This document shows, piece by piece, positions 15,574 to 22,816 of a DNA stretch of 26,543 nt. The translations under genes and the position numbers were made by a program. Each line of letters begins with the position of its first letter. Position 1 is the stretch's first letter. A model generated the notes under the pieces. The model was not told the DNA's origin. It did no database searches and was given only the letters and a program-made list of their open reading frames with translations. Source of the DNA: Thermococcaceae archaeon (GTDB lineage: Archaea > Methanobacteriota_B > Thermococci > Thermococcales > Thermococcaceae); assembly GCA_027064745.1 (NCBI GenBank), contig JAMOPD010000402.1, positions 1-26,543 of the forward strand. The letters are read 5' to 3'.

Positions 15574-16752
15574 TCACTCTTTTATGAGGGTCATTAAAAT
15601 CATAGCTGCTGTGCTCATACCTGCCGCATAGAGAAAGGCATAGTTTATGTTGTACGTCTGCCACAGCCATCCTGCTATGAGGGATGCGGGGAATACAAAA
15701 ACCCCAAAAACCGTGTGGTACGCCCCTATTACTGTGCCCTTCTCAAATTCCTTTGCGAGGTCTGCCATGTATGCTCTTGGAATGGTATCCTCTATAGCTA
15801 TGTATAATCCATAAAGGATGAAGGCTGTTATTAGTGTTGTCATGTCTCTAGCATATGCAAATGTTAAAGCCGCAAGCGTCGCTATGCCGAATCCAATGGT
15901 TATCATCTTCTTCTTTCCAAATCTATCTGAGTACAAGCCGAAGGGATACGCTGAGAGTGCATAAATCGCATTGAAGAGAGCATAAAATCCTATGCTTTGC
16001 ACAATTGAGTAACCAAGGGACTGGGCCTTCCATATTGTGAATGCATAGCTATATCTTCCCAGGGCTCCAAGGGCTACAACAAGAAGGAAGAGCCGTAAAT
16101 TCCTGTCCTTTAAGGCTGAAATACCTTTAATTTTCTTTTTCACTTCTTGCCCTCGATCTCTGACGAAGAGTATTATAACGAAGAGTGACAAAAGCCCCGG
16201 AACCGCAGAAAGGAGGAATATATATCTGTATGTTCTCTGTAGGGGGAGGTTTTTGAGGAGCTCCAGAAGGGCTATGGCTACTAAAGGCCCTGCAACGGCT
16301 CCAAGCGTGTCCATCATCCTATGAAAGCCAAATGCCTTCCCAGTCTTACCTTTTTCAGTTGATTCAGCTATTAAGGCATCTCTGGGGGCGGTTCTTATTC
16401 CTTTGCCTACTCTATCAAGGATTCTCAATCCAAGAAAATCCCACCAGAAACGGGTAAAAGCCAAACCTGCCTTTGAAATCATTGAGAGAGTATAGCCAAT
16501 CAGCACAAATGCCTTTCTTTTTCTGAATCTATCGCTTATATACCCAAAAGCAACCTTGAATAGTGAGCTGAGGCTTTCTATTGCTCCCATTATTGAACCG
16601 CTCAGAAGCTTCCCAGTGCCGAGGACATCCCTTAGATAACCCGGCATAACAGGCATTATCATCTCACTGCTCATGTCGTTTAGAAAACTAACAATACCGA
16701 GCAAAAACACATTCCAGCTTATTCCAAAGATTTTACGCTCCTTTTCGTTCAT
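15574..16752 (-). CDS. Major facilitator superfamily transporter, probably an exporter under PadR control
   Basis: A 392-residue secondary transporter with about 12 membrane helices. The MFS motif A is seen between helices 2 and 3 as GYISDRFRKRKAF, with a second copy YSDRFGKKK between helices 8 and 9, marking the two halves. The ATG at 16752 is chosen since AGGTGAT sits four bases upstream; the GTG at 16791 lies directly on its own GAGGT. It follows the PadR gene by 79 bases on the same strand, an arrangement common for drug or toxic-metabolite efflux pumps. The substrate cannot be read from sequence. Confidence 0.88.
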   Translation of the reverse strand: MNEKERKIFGISWNVFLLGIVSFLNDMSSEMIMPVMPGYLRDVLGTGKLLSGSIMGAIESLSSLFKVAFGYISDRFRKRKAFVLIGYTLSMISKAGLAFTRFWWDFLGLRILDRVGKGIRTAPRDALIAESTEKGKTGKAFGFHRMMDTLGAVAGPLVAIALLELLKNLPLQRTYRYIFLLSAVPGLLSLFVIILFVRDRGQEVKKKIKGISALKDRNLRLFLLVVALGALGRYSYAFTIWKAQSLGYSIVQSIGFYALFNAIYALSAYPFGLYSDRFGKKKMITIGFGIATLAALTFAYARDMTTLITAFILYGLYIAIEDTIPRAYMADLAKEFEKGTVIGAYHTVFGVFVFPASLIAGWLWQTYNINYAFLYAAGMSTAAMILMTLIKE

Positions 16753-16831
16753 CGCAATCACCTGAAAGTTCCTTGGGGGATTCTTTGACACACCTCTTTT
16801 CTCCTACACGTTTCCTCTCTTTCTTTCATTT

Positions 16832-17122
16832 TTACTCACCTAAAAGCTCCCTACATAGCTCAGCGACTTTTTTTCTACCTTCCTCCAGCGCTTTTTTTCC
16901 TTTTTTAGTTATTTCATAAATTCTGACCCTTTTTTTATTTCTTACTTCCCAGCGGCTTTTTAATAGCCCTTTAATCTCCATTTCATGGAGGAGGGGATAC
17001 ATCGTGCCGGGGCTTATTTTGTATCCATGATTTCTGAGCTCTTTCATCATGAAAGTACCTGTTATCGGGCCTTTTTCAGCATGATGGAGTGTGTGGAGCA
17101 TCAGGAACTCGCGGTATTTCAT
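16832..17122 (-). CDS. PadR-family transcriptional regulator
   Basis: A 96-residue winged-helix repressor. The PadR pattern is clear: FMMKELRNHGYKISPGTMYP includes the recognition helix and the GTMYPLLHEME element, followed by the wing KSRWEVRNKKRVRIYEITKK and a short C-terminal dimer helix. ATG 17122 is preferred to GTG 17131 because GGTG lies six bases upstream. A TATA box (17155-17164, minus strand) precedes it. Two ATATC/GATAT palindromes (17121-17150) lie between the TATA box and the start codon, a good place for self-repression. The MFS gene downstream is the likely target. Confidence 0.88.
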   Translation of the reverse strand: MKYREFLMLHTLHHAEKGPITGTFMMKELRNHGYKISPGTMYPLLHEMEIKGLLKSRWEVRNKKRVRIYEITKKGKKALEEGRKKVAELCRELLGE

Positions 17123-17150
17123 ATCGAACACCGATATCGAATTTTGATAT
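17121..17150. promoter_or_regulatory. Candidate PadR operator: two overlapping ATATC/GATAT palindromes
   Basis: ATATC (17121-17125) pairs with GATAT (17133-17137), extended to a 6-bp arm by G/C, and ATATC (17134-17138) pairs with GATAT (17146-17150). The centres are 13 bp apart. The pair covers the region between the minus-strand TATA box and the PadR start codon, where a bound dimer would block transcription. Confidence 0.5.
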
Positions 17151-17178
17151 TATGGTATAAAAAACTTACGAAACCAAA

Positions 17179-17571
17179 TCACTCAAGGACATGCTTTTCC
17201 AGAACATAGCAATAGAATCTTCCCTCGAAAACTTTCTCACCCTCTTCATTTTCATTGAACACTTCCACCCATACAATTTTTTTCTTTCCTGCATCTTCCT
17301 GAACTTTCCCCCTTGCTAAGAGCTCTTCTCCAACTCTGACAGGCTTCAGAAATTTTACTTCGGCCTTTCCAAGAACCACGGTTGGCTCATTCACGGCCAG
17401 CATTGCCGCATAGTCTGCCAGACCGAAGGTAAAACCACCATGCACAAGCCCATATTCATCAACTGCCATCTCCCTTGTGGTTCTTAGTTTGACCTCGGCA
17501 TACTCTTTCTCAATCTTCACGGGCTCCCCTACGAGTTCTTTTGATGTTAATCCATGTGTCCTCTGATCCAT
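17179..17571 (-). CDS. Hotdog-fold thioesterase, PaaI-like
   Basis: A 130-residue hotdog-fold protein, likely an acyl-CoA thioesterase. The core motif GLVHGGFTFGLADYAAMLAV matches the HGG...laD.a pattern that begins the long hotdog helix in PaaI-type enzymes, with strands such as LGKAEVKFLKPVRVGEELLA after it. It is normally a tetramer in the cytoplasm; the acyl substrate is unknown, though phenylacetyl or other aryl-CoA esters from amino-acid fermentation are plausible. ATG 17571 has GGTGGTG at 17576-17582 and a TATA box at 17604-17614. The gene is divergent from the membrane-protein gene at 17670. Confidence 0.82.
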   Translation of the reverse strand: MDQRTHGLTSKELVGEPVKIEKEYAEVKLRTTREMAVDEYGLVHGGFTFGLADYAAMLAVNEPTVVLGKAEVKFLKPVRVGEELLARGKVQEDAGKKKIVWVEVFNENEEGEKVFEGRFYCYVLEKHVLE

Positions 17572-17603
17572 CACACACCACCAGGAATAACTATGCTCAT
17601 TGA

Positions 17604-17640
17604 AAATATAAACATTTACATCATGGTAAAACTTTTAAAC
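17604..17640. promoter_or_regulatory. Divergent TATA boxes for thioesterase and membrane-protein genes
   Basis: GTTTATATTTT on the minus strand (17604-17614) lies about 33 bases before the thioesterase start. ACTTTTAAAC on the plus strand (17631-17640) lies about 30 bases before the membrane-protein start. The two promoters sit back to back with about 17 bases between the cores. Confidence 0.45.
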
Positions 17641-17669
17641 TTTCTTTCAAACTTCCAGTGGTGAGGAGG

Positions 17670-18308
17670 ATGGTGTATTTTGAACACACCCCAGATTATG
17701 GTGCTTATCTCCTCATGCTCTTCCTTTATTATGTTGGAGCGATTGCTATAATGCTCTACGGAGCATACATCAACAGGAAATTTCTGCTGAAGAAAAAATT
17801 TGTGTGGGTCGATATGAAGCCAGGTCTGGTTCCTTTTCTGAAGAAGTTTCTCCCGTGGTTTCTAATAGCCTTGTTGATATGGTCATTTACGACATTCAAG
17901 CTCACTGATTATTACCTCTCCTCTTACTCCTTCACATTTAGCGGTACGCACATAACTGGGAGCGGTGTGATTGATGATTTGGTCAATAATCCAAAATACA
18001 CCTTTGATATTGAGGGGCTTAAGCACTTTGGTGTTCCCTCCTTTGGACTTCTGAAGGGATACAAGCTTGAAGCATCCGAAAAGGAAGGTTTATTTATAAA
18101 AAATGTCGACCAGATTGTCGTGATTCAGGGGTATCCATTTTTGCCCGTTGTGAAACTTTATATCTATGAAATGAAAAACGACAGAGTTGTGGGGATGCAC
18201 ACGGCATATATGTACTTTCCGAGGTCTCCATCTGACAGGCTCAGGCAGATATTTGACTTCCCATTTGCTCTGTTCTACTGGGGTGGGGGAGGAGGACCTG
18301 GAGCTTAG
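17670..18308 (+). CDS. Membrane protein of unknown function (about 212 aa)
   Basis: I do not recognise the family. There are two membrane helices: YGAYLLMLFLYYVGAIAIML (about residues 11-30) and FLPWFLIALLIWSFTTF (about 60-77), joined by a positively charged loop rich in Lys. After these comes a region of about 130 residues, probably outside the cell by the positive-inside rule, rich in beta-type sequence and aromatics. The C-terminus ends in a glycine run, YWGGGGGPGA. Start choice: ATG 17670 follows GGTGAGGAGG; GTG 17673 and GTG 17658/17661 are alternatives. A T-rich terminator follows at about 18315-18329. Confidence 0.7.
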   Translation: MVYFEHTPDYGAYLLMLFLYYVGAIAIMLYGAYINRKFLLKKKFVWVDMKPGLVPFLKKFLPWFLIALLIWSFTTFKLTDYYLSSYSFTFSGTHITGSGVIDDLVNNPKYTFDIEGLKHFGVPSFGLLKGYKLEASEKEGLFIKNVDQIVVIQGYPFLPVVKLYIYEMKNDRVVGMHTAYMYFPRSPSDRLRQIFDFPFALFYWGGGGGPGA

Positions 18309-18314
18309 TAAAGC

Positions 18315-18329
18315 TTTTTTATTTCTTTT
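18315..18329 (+). terminator. T-rich terminator after membrane-protein gene
   Basis: T6 followed by ATTTCTTTT begins seven bases after the stop codon, typical of archaeal oligo-T termination. Confidence 0.45.
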
Positions 18330-18354
18330 ACCTAATTCTATTTGGTGAGCTTTG

Positions 18355-18753
18355 GTGAAATCCCTGAGAAATGCGATTCTCTATAAAGGATCTAATGAGT
18401 TTAACAAGCAGGAATTAATAGGTATACTGGTTTTTACCCTCAAGCTTATGGACGTTAAATCAGCTAAAGAGCTCATTGAGAGAGGTATTAAAAGTGGTGT
18501 GATTGTAGAGAAGAATGGAACTCTGATAATCAATGAAGGGCTTTTAGAGAATGAGGAGAAAAAAGAATGCTTGAGAGATGAAATGGCTTCCTATATAGCA
18601 AGAGCACTGGGATGGAGTGTGGAAGATGTCATTGAAGAAGCAGGAAAGCTGAAAGAGCGCTATGGTGACCTTGACGAGAAGATACTGGTTTATCTGTTTG
18701 GAATGGATAAGGGGGTTGATATGTCTAAGTTTAAAGATAAGCTGGAGGTGTGA
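18355..18753 (+). CDS. DUF2240-like archaeal protein
   Basis: A 132-residue soluble protein. The first half (KSLRNAILYKGSNEFNKQEL, then LMDVKSAKELIERGIKSGVI) looks like a winged-helix fold with a short beta-hairpin EKNGTLIIN; the second half is helical and acidic. This fits the archaeal DUF2240 family from memory; function is unknown. GTG 18355 is chosen because GGTGAG (18344-18349) lies five bases upstream; TTG 18352 is too close. The stop lies two bases before the nicotinamidase ATG, whose ribosome site GGAGGTG is inside this gene, so the two form an operon. Confidence 0.72.
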   Translation: MKSLRNAILYKGSNEFNKQELIGILVFTLKLMDVKSAKELIERGIKSGVIVEKNGTLIINEGLLENEEKKECLRDEMASYIARALGWSVEDVIEEAGKLKERYGDLDEKILVYLFGMDKGVDMSKFKDKLEV

Positions 18754-18755
18754 AT

Positions 18756-19301
18756 ATGGAGGCCCTGATAGTTGTGGATATGCAGCGTGATTTTATGCCT
18801 GGAGGAGCTCTAGCCGTACCGGAGGGGGATAAGATAATCCCCAGATGCAATGAATACATCAAGAAGTTCAGGGAAAAAGGGGCACTTATAGTCGCCACGA
18901 GGGACTGGCATCCTGAGAATCATGTGAGCTTTAAAGAACGTGGTGGGCCTTGGCCGAAGCACTGTGTTCAAAACACTCCCGGAGCTGAATTCGTTGTGGA
19001 ACTGCCCGCTGATACGGTGATAATCTCAAAGGCTACCGAACCAGATAGAGAGGCTTACTCTGGCTTTGAGGGAACAGAACTGGCCGAGATCCTACGGAGA
19101 AAAGGTGTTAAAAGAGTCTATATCTGCGGCGTTGCTACTGAGTACTGTGTAAAAGCCACAGCACTTGATGCGATAAAGCATGGCTTTGAGGTTTACCTGC
19201 TTAAAGATGCCATAAAAGGTATAAAACCCGAAGATGAAGAAAAGGTTTTAAAGGAGCTTGAGGAGAGGGGAGCTAGAATACTGAAGTCTGGACTTTTTTA
19301 A
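18756..19301 (+). CDS. pncA: Nicotinamidase
   Basis: Converts nicotinamide to nicotinate and ammonia in NAD salvage; cytoplasmic, metal-dependent. The 181-residue product aligns without gaps to Pyrococcus horikoshii PH999 with an offset of two: catalytic D8, K92 and C131 (D10, K94, C133 in PH999) and metal ligands D50, H52 and H69 (D52, H54, H71). Also typical are VDMQRDFMPGGAL and the cis-peptide region GVATEYCV around the nucleophile. The start has GGAGGTG at 18744-18750. It is co-transcribed with the DUF2240-like gene and its 3' end overlaps the convergent permease gene by 29 bases. Confidence 0.95.
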   Translation: MEALIVVDMQRDFMPGGALAVPEGDKIIPRCNEYIKKFREKGALIVATRDWHPENHVSFKERGGPWPKHCVQNTPGAEFVVELPADTVIISKATEPDREAYSGFEGTELAEILRRKGVKRVYICGVATEYCVKATALDAIKHGFEVYLLKDAIKGIKPEDEEKVLKELEERGARILKSGLF

Positions 19302-20274
19302 TTTCCTTCCACTCCCTCAACAGTGTGAGTGTGATGTTCAATACAATCGGACCGATGAGTACTCCTTTTATGCCGAACGCCCAAATTCCACCTACCATCC
19401 CAATAAATACTATTGCTTCATTAAGTTTAGCTTCTTTTGCAACTAACAGTGGTCTTATTGTGTAATCTGGCATAGGAGATACCAGAACAGCTCCATAAAT
19501 TGATATACCTATAGCCTTCCATAGAGCACCTATCTTGTACAGATAGAGTGCCCCAGCAACCCAGAACATCCAGCCTTCCAAGAGGGGAACAAAACTAAAT
19601 AAAATAGTTAAAATTCCAACGACAATAGCTGTATAAACATCTGAGATTCCGAATATCAGAAATCCCAACGTCATTAAAAATCCTTTGGCTATGTTTAAAA
19701 GGAGCCATGCTCGTATTAAAGCATGTAAGGTGATATCAACGTTATGAATAAGCTTCTCTCCAAGTTTCTTTTGTTTTTGGGGAAAGAGGCTTCTAATTTG
19801 TGCTTTTATGTCCTCTGAGTGGTATAGGGAATAGTATATCACAAAGAAAAAGATTACAAGCTGAAGCAAATAGGATGGAAGCGAAAATGCTTGAGCTGAT
19901 ATGTATTTTGATAAATTGGGTCCTAACTGGTTGAAAAAGCTGTTAATAGCTTGCGAGATTCCAAAAGGAAAATAAAAACCTTTAATCCACTCCGTGAATG
20001 CTGAAAAATCCTCGTAAAAAGATGTTATAAGTTTCCCAAAAATTAAAATCATCTCCACTGTTAGGGTGCTTCCGATTATTAACATCAAGGATGTTATAAG
20101 GAAAGCCGAGTTTTTTATTCCCCTCCTTTGTGAGAGTGCTTTATGAATCGGATATAGTGCATATGCTGTAATAATACCAAAAAAGATGGACGTTACTAAA
20201 GGCTCGATAACTTTCCAGCTCACATATATTACTATTCCAATGAACACCATCCATGCTACAGTTTCAGCCTTCAT
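19273..20274 (-). CDS. AI-2E/PerM (UPF0118)-family membrane transporter
   Basis: A 333-residue membrane protein. The pattern is that of the AI-2E transporter (DUF20) family: paired N-terminal helices with a short turn VIEPLVTSIFFGIITAYALY, a long outside loop with the FFNQLGPNLSKY region, then five C-terminal helices and the conserved GGIWAFGIKGVLIGP near the end. Family members export various small molecules or act as Na+(Li+)/H+ antiporters; the AI-2 role applies to few. ATG 20274 has no ribosome site but a TATA box 30 bases upstream, so the message is likely leaderless. A longer frame to 20409 lacks support. Confidence 0.85.
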   Translation of the reverse strand: MKAETVAWMVFIGIVIYVSWKVIEPLVTSIFFGIITAYALYPIHKALSQRRGIKNSAFLITSLMLIIGSTLTVEMILIFGKLITSFYEDFSAFTEWIKGFYFPFGISQAINSFFNQLGPNLSKYISAQAFSLPSYLLQLVIFFFVIYYSLYHSEDIKAQIRSLFPQKQKKLGEKLIHNVDITLHALIRAWLLLNIAKGFLMTLGFLIFGISDVYTAIVVGILTILFSFVPLLEGWMFWVAGALYLYKIGALWKAIGISIYGAVLVSPMPDYTIRPLLVAKEAKLNEAIVFIGMVGGIWAFGIKGVLIGPIVLNITLTLLREWKEIKKVQTSVF

Positions 20275-20299
20275 AACAACAGATTTATTAATGCTCCGG

Positions 20300-20307
20300 C
20301 TTATAAG
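20300..20307 (-). promoter_or_regulatory. TATA box giving a near-leaderless transcript for the PerM-type gene
   Basis: CTTATAAG lies about 30 bases before the ATG at 20274. Initiation near 20279 would leave almost no leader, in keeping with the missing ribosome site. Confidence 0.5.
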
Positions 20308-20447
20308 ATTATACCATGTAACTGTAATATGCTTGACTAGTGTGAGTTTATTTTCTTGAAAGTACCATATTGGGGGGTCTACTCTAATGATATGGGAAGA
20401 TAAACTCAAATCATATATACGAATGTTTAGTAAGGGGAGATGAACTT

Positions 20448-20749
20448 TTGAATGAGGCTAAGCTGAGATTAGCCTTTAAATCTACACAGAGGGAGTTTAT
20501 ATTTTCAGTGCTTATCTTGTATACCGGGATACAGGAATGCTTCTTCCAGCTCATGAAGCAATTAGAATGCTGAGAATTAGATATCCTGATGTTTATGATA
20601 TAGTCCAGTTCAGGAAAATGGATACTGTCAGGATAAGTCAGAGGGGTCGTTTAGTAGTTGTACTAAATTTGCTATCAGGCGCTCTCACAGTTACCCTGAC
20701 AGTATGGGAAAAATGTTTCAGAAGAAATTTTAAAAAGGCTAAAACATGA
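20448..20749 (+). pseudogene. Broken small gene of unknown function
   Basis: A TATA-like CATATATAC (20412-20420) and GGGGAG ribosome site precede a TTG at 20448 that opens NEAKLRLAFKSTQREFIFSV and closes at 20571-20573. A second frame, open from about 20537, continues MLLPAHEAIRMLRIRYPDVY to 20749. Joined by one frameshift near 20535 they make about 100 residues. No known domain is seen. The second half includes a long inverted repeat (20622-20705), so its coding sense is uncertain. The rest of 20410-20947 holds only A/T-rich sequence and the DppA leader. Confidence 0.4.
20622..20705. repeat. Nested inverted repeat, possible structured RNA
   Basis: ATACTGTCAGGATAA (20622-20636) pairs with TTACCCTGACAGTAT (20691-20705): 14 of 15 positions, the exception (A with C on the plus strand) becoming G-T on the other strand. 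In the 54-base loop TTTAGTA (20650-20656) pairs perfectly with TACTAAA (20661-20667) around GTTG. Both stems could fold in one RNA. Confidence 0.55.
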
Positions 20750-20947
20750 TTTGGAGAGTATGTTGGGTACCTTATTCTAACTAATCTCTGATTGGAGAGC
20801 CTAAAGTTTAATTTTAGTTTCAGTAATTCGATTAAAAGATATTCTGCTAGTACATTATAATCCTTAAAATTTTAACAAGAAATCAATAAAAATATGACCA
20901 AAAGAGTTAATACCTTTTTCAAAAATTATCATAATGTGGTGATTGTT

Positions 20948-21793
20948 ATGAAAGCGTTTATCTCTGTAGATTTAGAAGGCCTACCATTTATTGTTAGTGG
21001 GGAGCATCTTTTTGTTAAAGGAGCTTTGTATTCAGAAGCAAGAAAAATTGCCACAGAGCTTACAGTGACAGCGGCAGAGTATCTCCACGAGAACGGTTTT
21101 GATGAGGTTATAGTTGCAGACAGCCACGGACCTATGGTAACCCTAATTCCTGAAGAGCTACCGGAATACACCACCCTCGTGAGAGGATTCCCAAGACCCC
21201 TCGCCATGATAAGTGAAGCTAAAAACTGTGATGCTGCCCTGTTTCTTGGATACCATGCAAAAGCAGGAACGGGAAGAGCGACATTTGACCACACCTACAG
21301 CAGCTCATCCATAGATGAGTTAAGGATAAATGGCACGCCAGTCAGCGAATTCCTGTTAAATGCCTACGCCCTGGGATATTACGATATTCCCGTAATACTT
21401 GTGGCAGGAGATGAAAAACTTCTCGAAGATGATGTCAAGAAGTTTGCGCCCTGGATTGAAAGAGTGGCGCTTAAACGCTCCCTCTCAAGATTCTCAGCTG
21501 TAAGTCCAAGCATGGAGAAGATAAAAGCTAACCTCAAACTCGGAATTTCCAACGCCACCGAAAAGTTCAAAAACGGGGAGATAACACCCTTAAAACTTGA
21601 AAGCCCCGTTGAATTCAGAGTTAGATTTCTAGGAAGCGAAATGGCTGATGTTGCAGAGCTTTTACCCTTTGTGGAGCGCTTGGATGGAAAAACTATCAGA
21701 TACAAAGCTGATAACATAATTGAGGGATATAGGATTTTTGAGTTGCTTGTGCTGGCGGCTCCTCATCTTTATCCATACACAATGCTGAGGTGA
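20948..21793 (+). CDS. dppA: D-aminopeptidase, DppA family (peptidase M55)
   Basis: Zinc-dependent peptidase that removes N-terminal D-residues, e.g. from D-Ala-D-Ala. From ATG 20948 (GGTGATT at 20938-20944) it has 281 residues, matching Bacillus DppA (about 274). The ligands match DppA numbering: D8, E10 in VDLEG, H60 in ADSHG, H103 (DppA H104), E134 (DppA E133), and the catalytic H115 in TFDHTYS. The DppA family forms a ring-shaped decamer in the cytoplasm. This residue match also rejects the longer frame from 20894. It begins a three-gene operon with an M19 dipeptidase and an APC permease, five and four bases apart. Confidence 0.93.
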   Translation: MKAFISVDLEGLPFIVSGEHLFVKGALYSEARKIATELTVTAAEYLHENGFDEVIVADSHGPMVTLIPEELPEYTTLVRGFPRPLAMISEAKNCDAALFLGYHAKAGTGRATFDHTYSSSSIDELRINGTPVSEFLLNAYALGYYDIPVILVAGDEKLLEDDVKKFAPWIERVALKRSLSRFSAVSPSMEKIKANLKLGISNATEKFKNGEITPLKLESPVEFRVRFLGSEMADVAELLPFVERLDGKTIRYKADNIIEGYRIFELLVLAAPHLYPYTMLR

Positions 21794-21798
21794 TTAGA

Positions 21799-22812
21799 AT
21801 GGGGATCCATGAAGAGGCGTTTGTGTTTGATGCCCATTCCGACATTTTATACAACGTCTTTAGAGAGCACAAAGCTGGCAGGAAGAACGTCATTGCCGAA
21901 GATTTCCTTCCGGATATGAAGAAAGGGGGAATAAATGCCAGAGTGCTTGCAATATACCTAGATAATAGCTCCTTACCGGAAATGGCATTGAGACATGCTT
22001 TAGATTACATTTCAAACTTCTATGAAGAGCTTGAAACTACTCCTGAAATCTCACTCTGCCGCAACTACAAAGAGGTAATGGATGCATATAGGAGTGGGAA
22101 GATAGCCTTTATCCTTGGAATGGAAGGTGCAGAACCCTTAGGAAATGACATTGACATTCTCAGAATATTCTATGAGCTGGGACTTAGGGTGCTCACCTTG
22201 ACACATAGCAGGCGGAATTATGTAGGGGATGGGGCATTTTTAAAGCCGCAGAAATCAGGAACACCTGGAGGATTATCTCCATTTGGCATTGAAGTGCTTG
22301 AAGAAGCCCACAAGCTTGGAATAATTATAGATGTCTCCCATTTAAACGATCCGGGCTTCTGGAATGTCATAGAGTTCTCAAATGACCCTATCATTGCATC
22401 TCATTCGAACTGCAGAGCACTTGTAAACCATCCAAGAAACTTGACAGATGAGCAGATAAAGGCAATAGCCGAGAGAGGTGGAGTTATTGGCATGAATGCT
22501 GCGGGACTATTTGTTGATGAGAAGGAACCAACACTCGATAAACTAATAGACCACATAGACCACATAGTCGAGCTTGTCGGAGTTAAACACGTGGGACTGG
22601 GATTTGATTTCTTTGATTACACGCTGAAATACCTCAGTGAAGAGGAGAGGAGATACTTGCCTCTGGATAACATATACACAAAGGATTTGATAAGAGATTC
22701 TGATGTCCCAAAGCTCACCGAAAAACTCATAGAGAGAGGATACAGTGAGCGTGATATCAAGCGTATTCTTGGAGAAAACTTTTTAGAGGTCTTTAAAAAG
22801 GTCGTGGGGTGA
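21799..22812 (+). CDS. Membrane-dipeptidase-type zinc dipeptidase (peptidase M19)
   Basis: Hydrolyses dipeptides, including ones with a C-terminal D-residue, a trait of the renal/membrane dipeptidase family. The 337 residues fold as an amidohydrolase barrel with ligands H13-S-D15, E109 in GMEGAEPL, H181 in IDVSHLND and H202 in ASHSNCRA; the substrate-binding Arg of NHPRNLTD and D270 in GLGFDF are present. No signal peptide or anchor is seen, so it should be cytoplasmic, unlike the mammalian enzyme. ATG 21799 has GAGGTGAT at 21787-21794 and lies five bases after the DppA stop, so the two are translated together. Confidence 0.93.
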   Translation: MGIHEEAFVFDAHSDILYNVFREHKAGRKNVIAEDFLPDMKKGGINARVLAIYLDNSSLPEMALRHALDYISNFYEELETTPEISLCRNYKEVMDAYRSGKIAFILGMEGAEPLGNDIDILRIFYELGLRVLTLTHSRRNYVGDGAFLKPQKSGTPGGLSPFGIEVLEEAHKLGIIIDVSHLNDPGFWNVIEFSNDPIIASHSNCRALVNHPRNLTDEQIKAIAERGGVIGMNAAGLFVDEKEPTLDKLIDHIDHIVELVGVKHVGLGFDFFDYTLKYLSEEERRYLPLDNIYTKDLIRDSDVPKLTEKLIERGYSERDIKRILGENFLEVFKKVVG

Positions 22813-22816
22813 TTGA

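Noticed and set aside
20894..20947. N-terminal extension of DppA from the ATG at 20894
   Set aside because: Starting at 20948 reproduces the D8, E10, H60 and H115 numbering of DppA and has a GGTGATT site.
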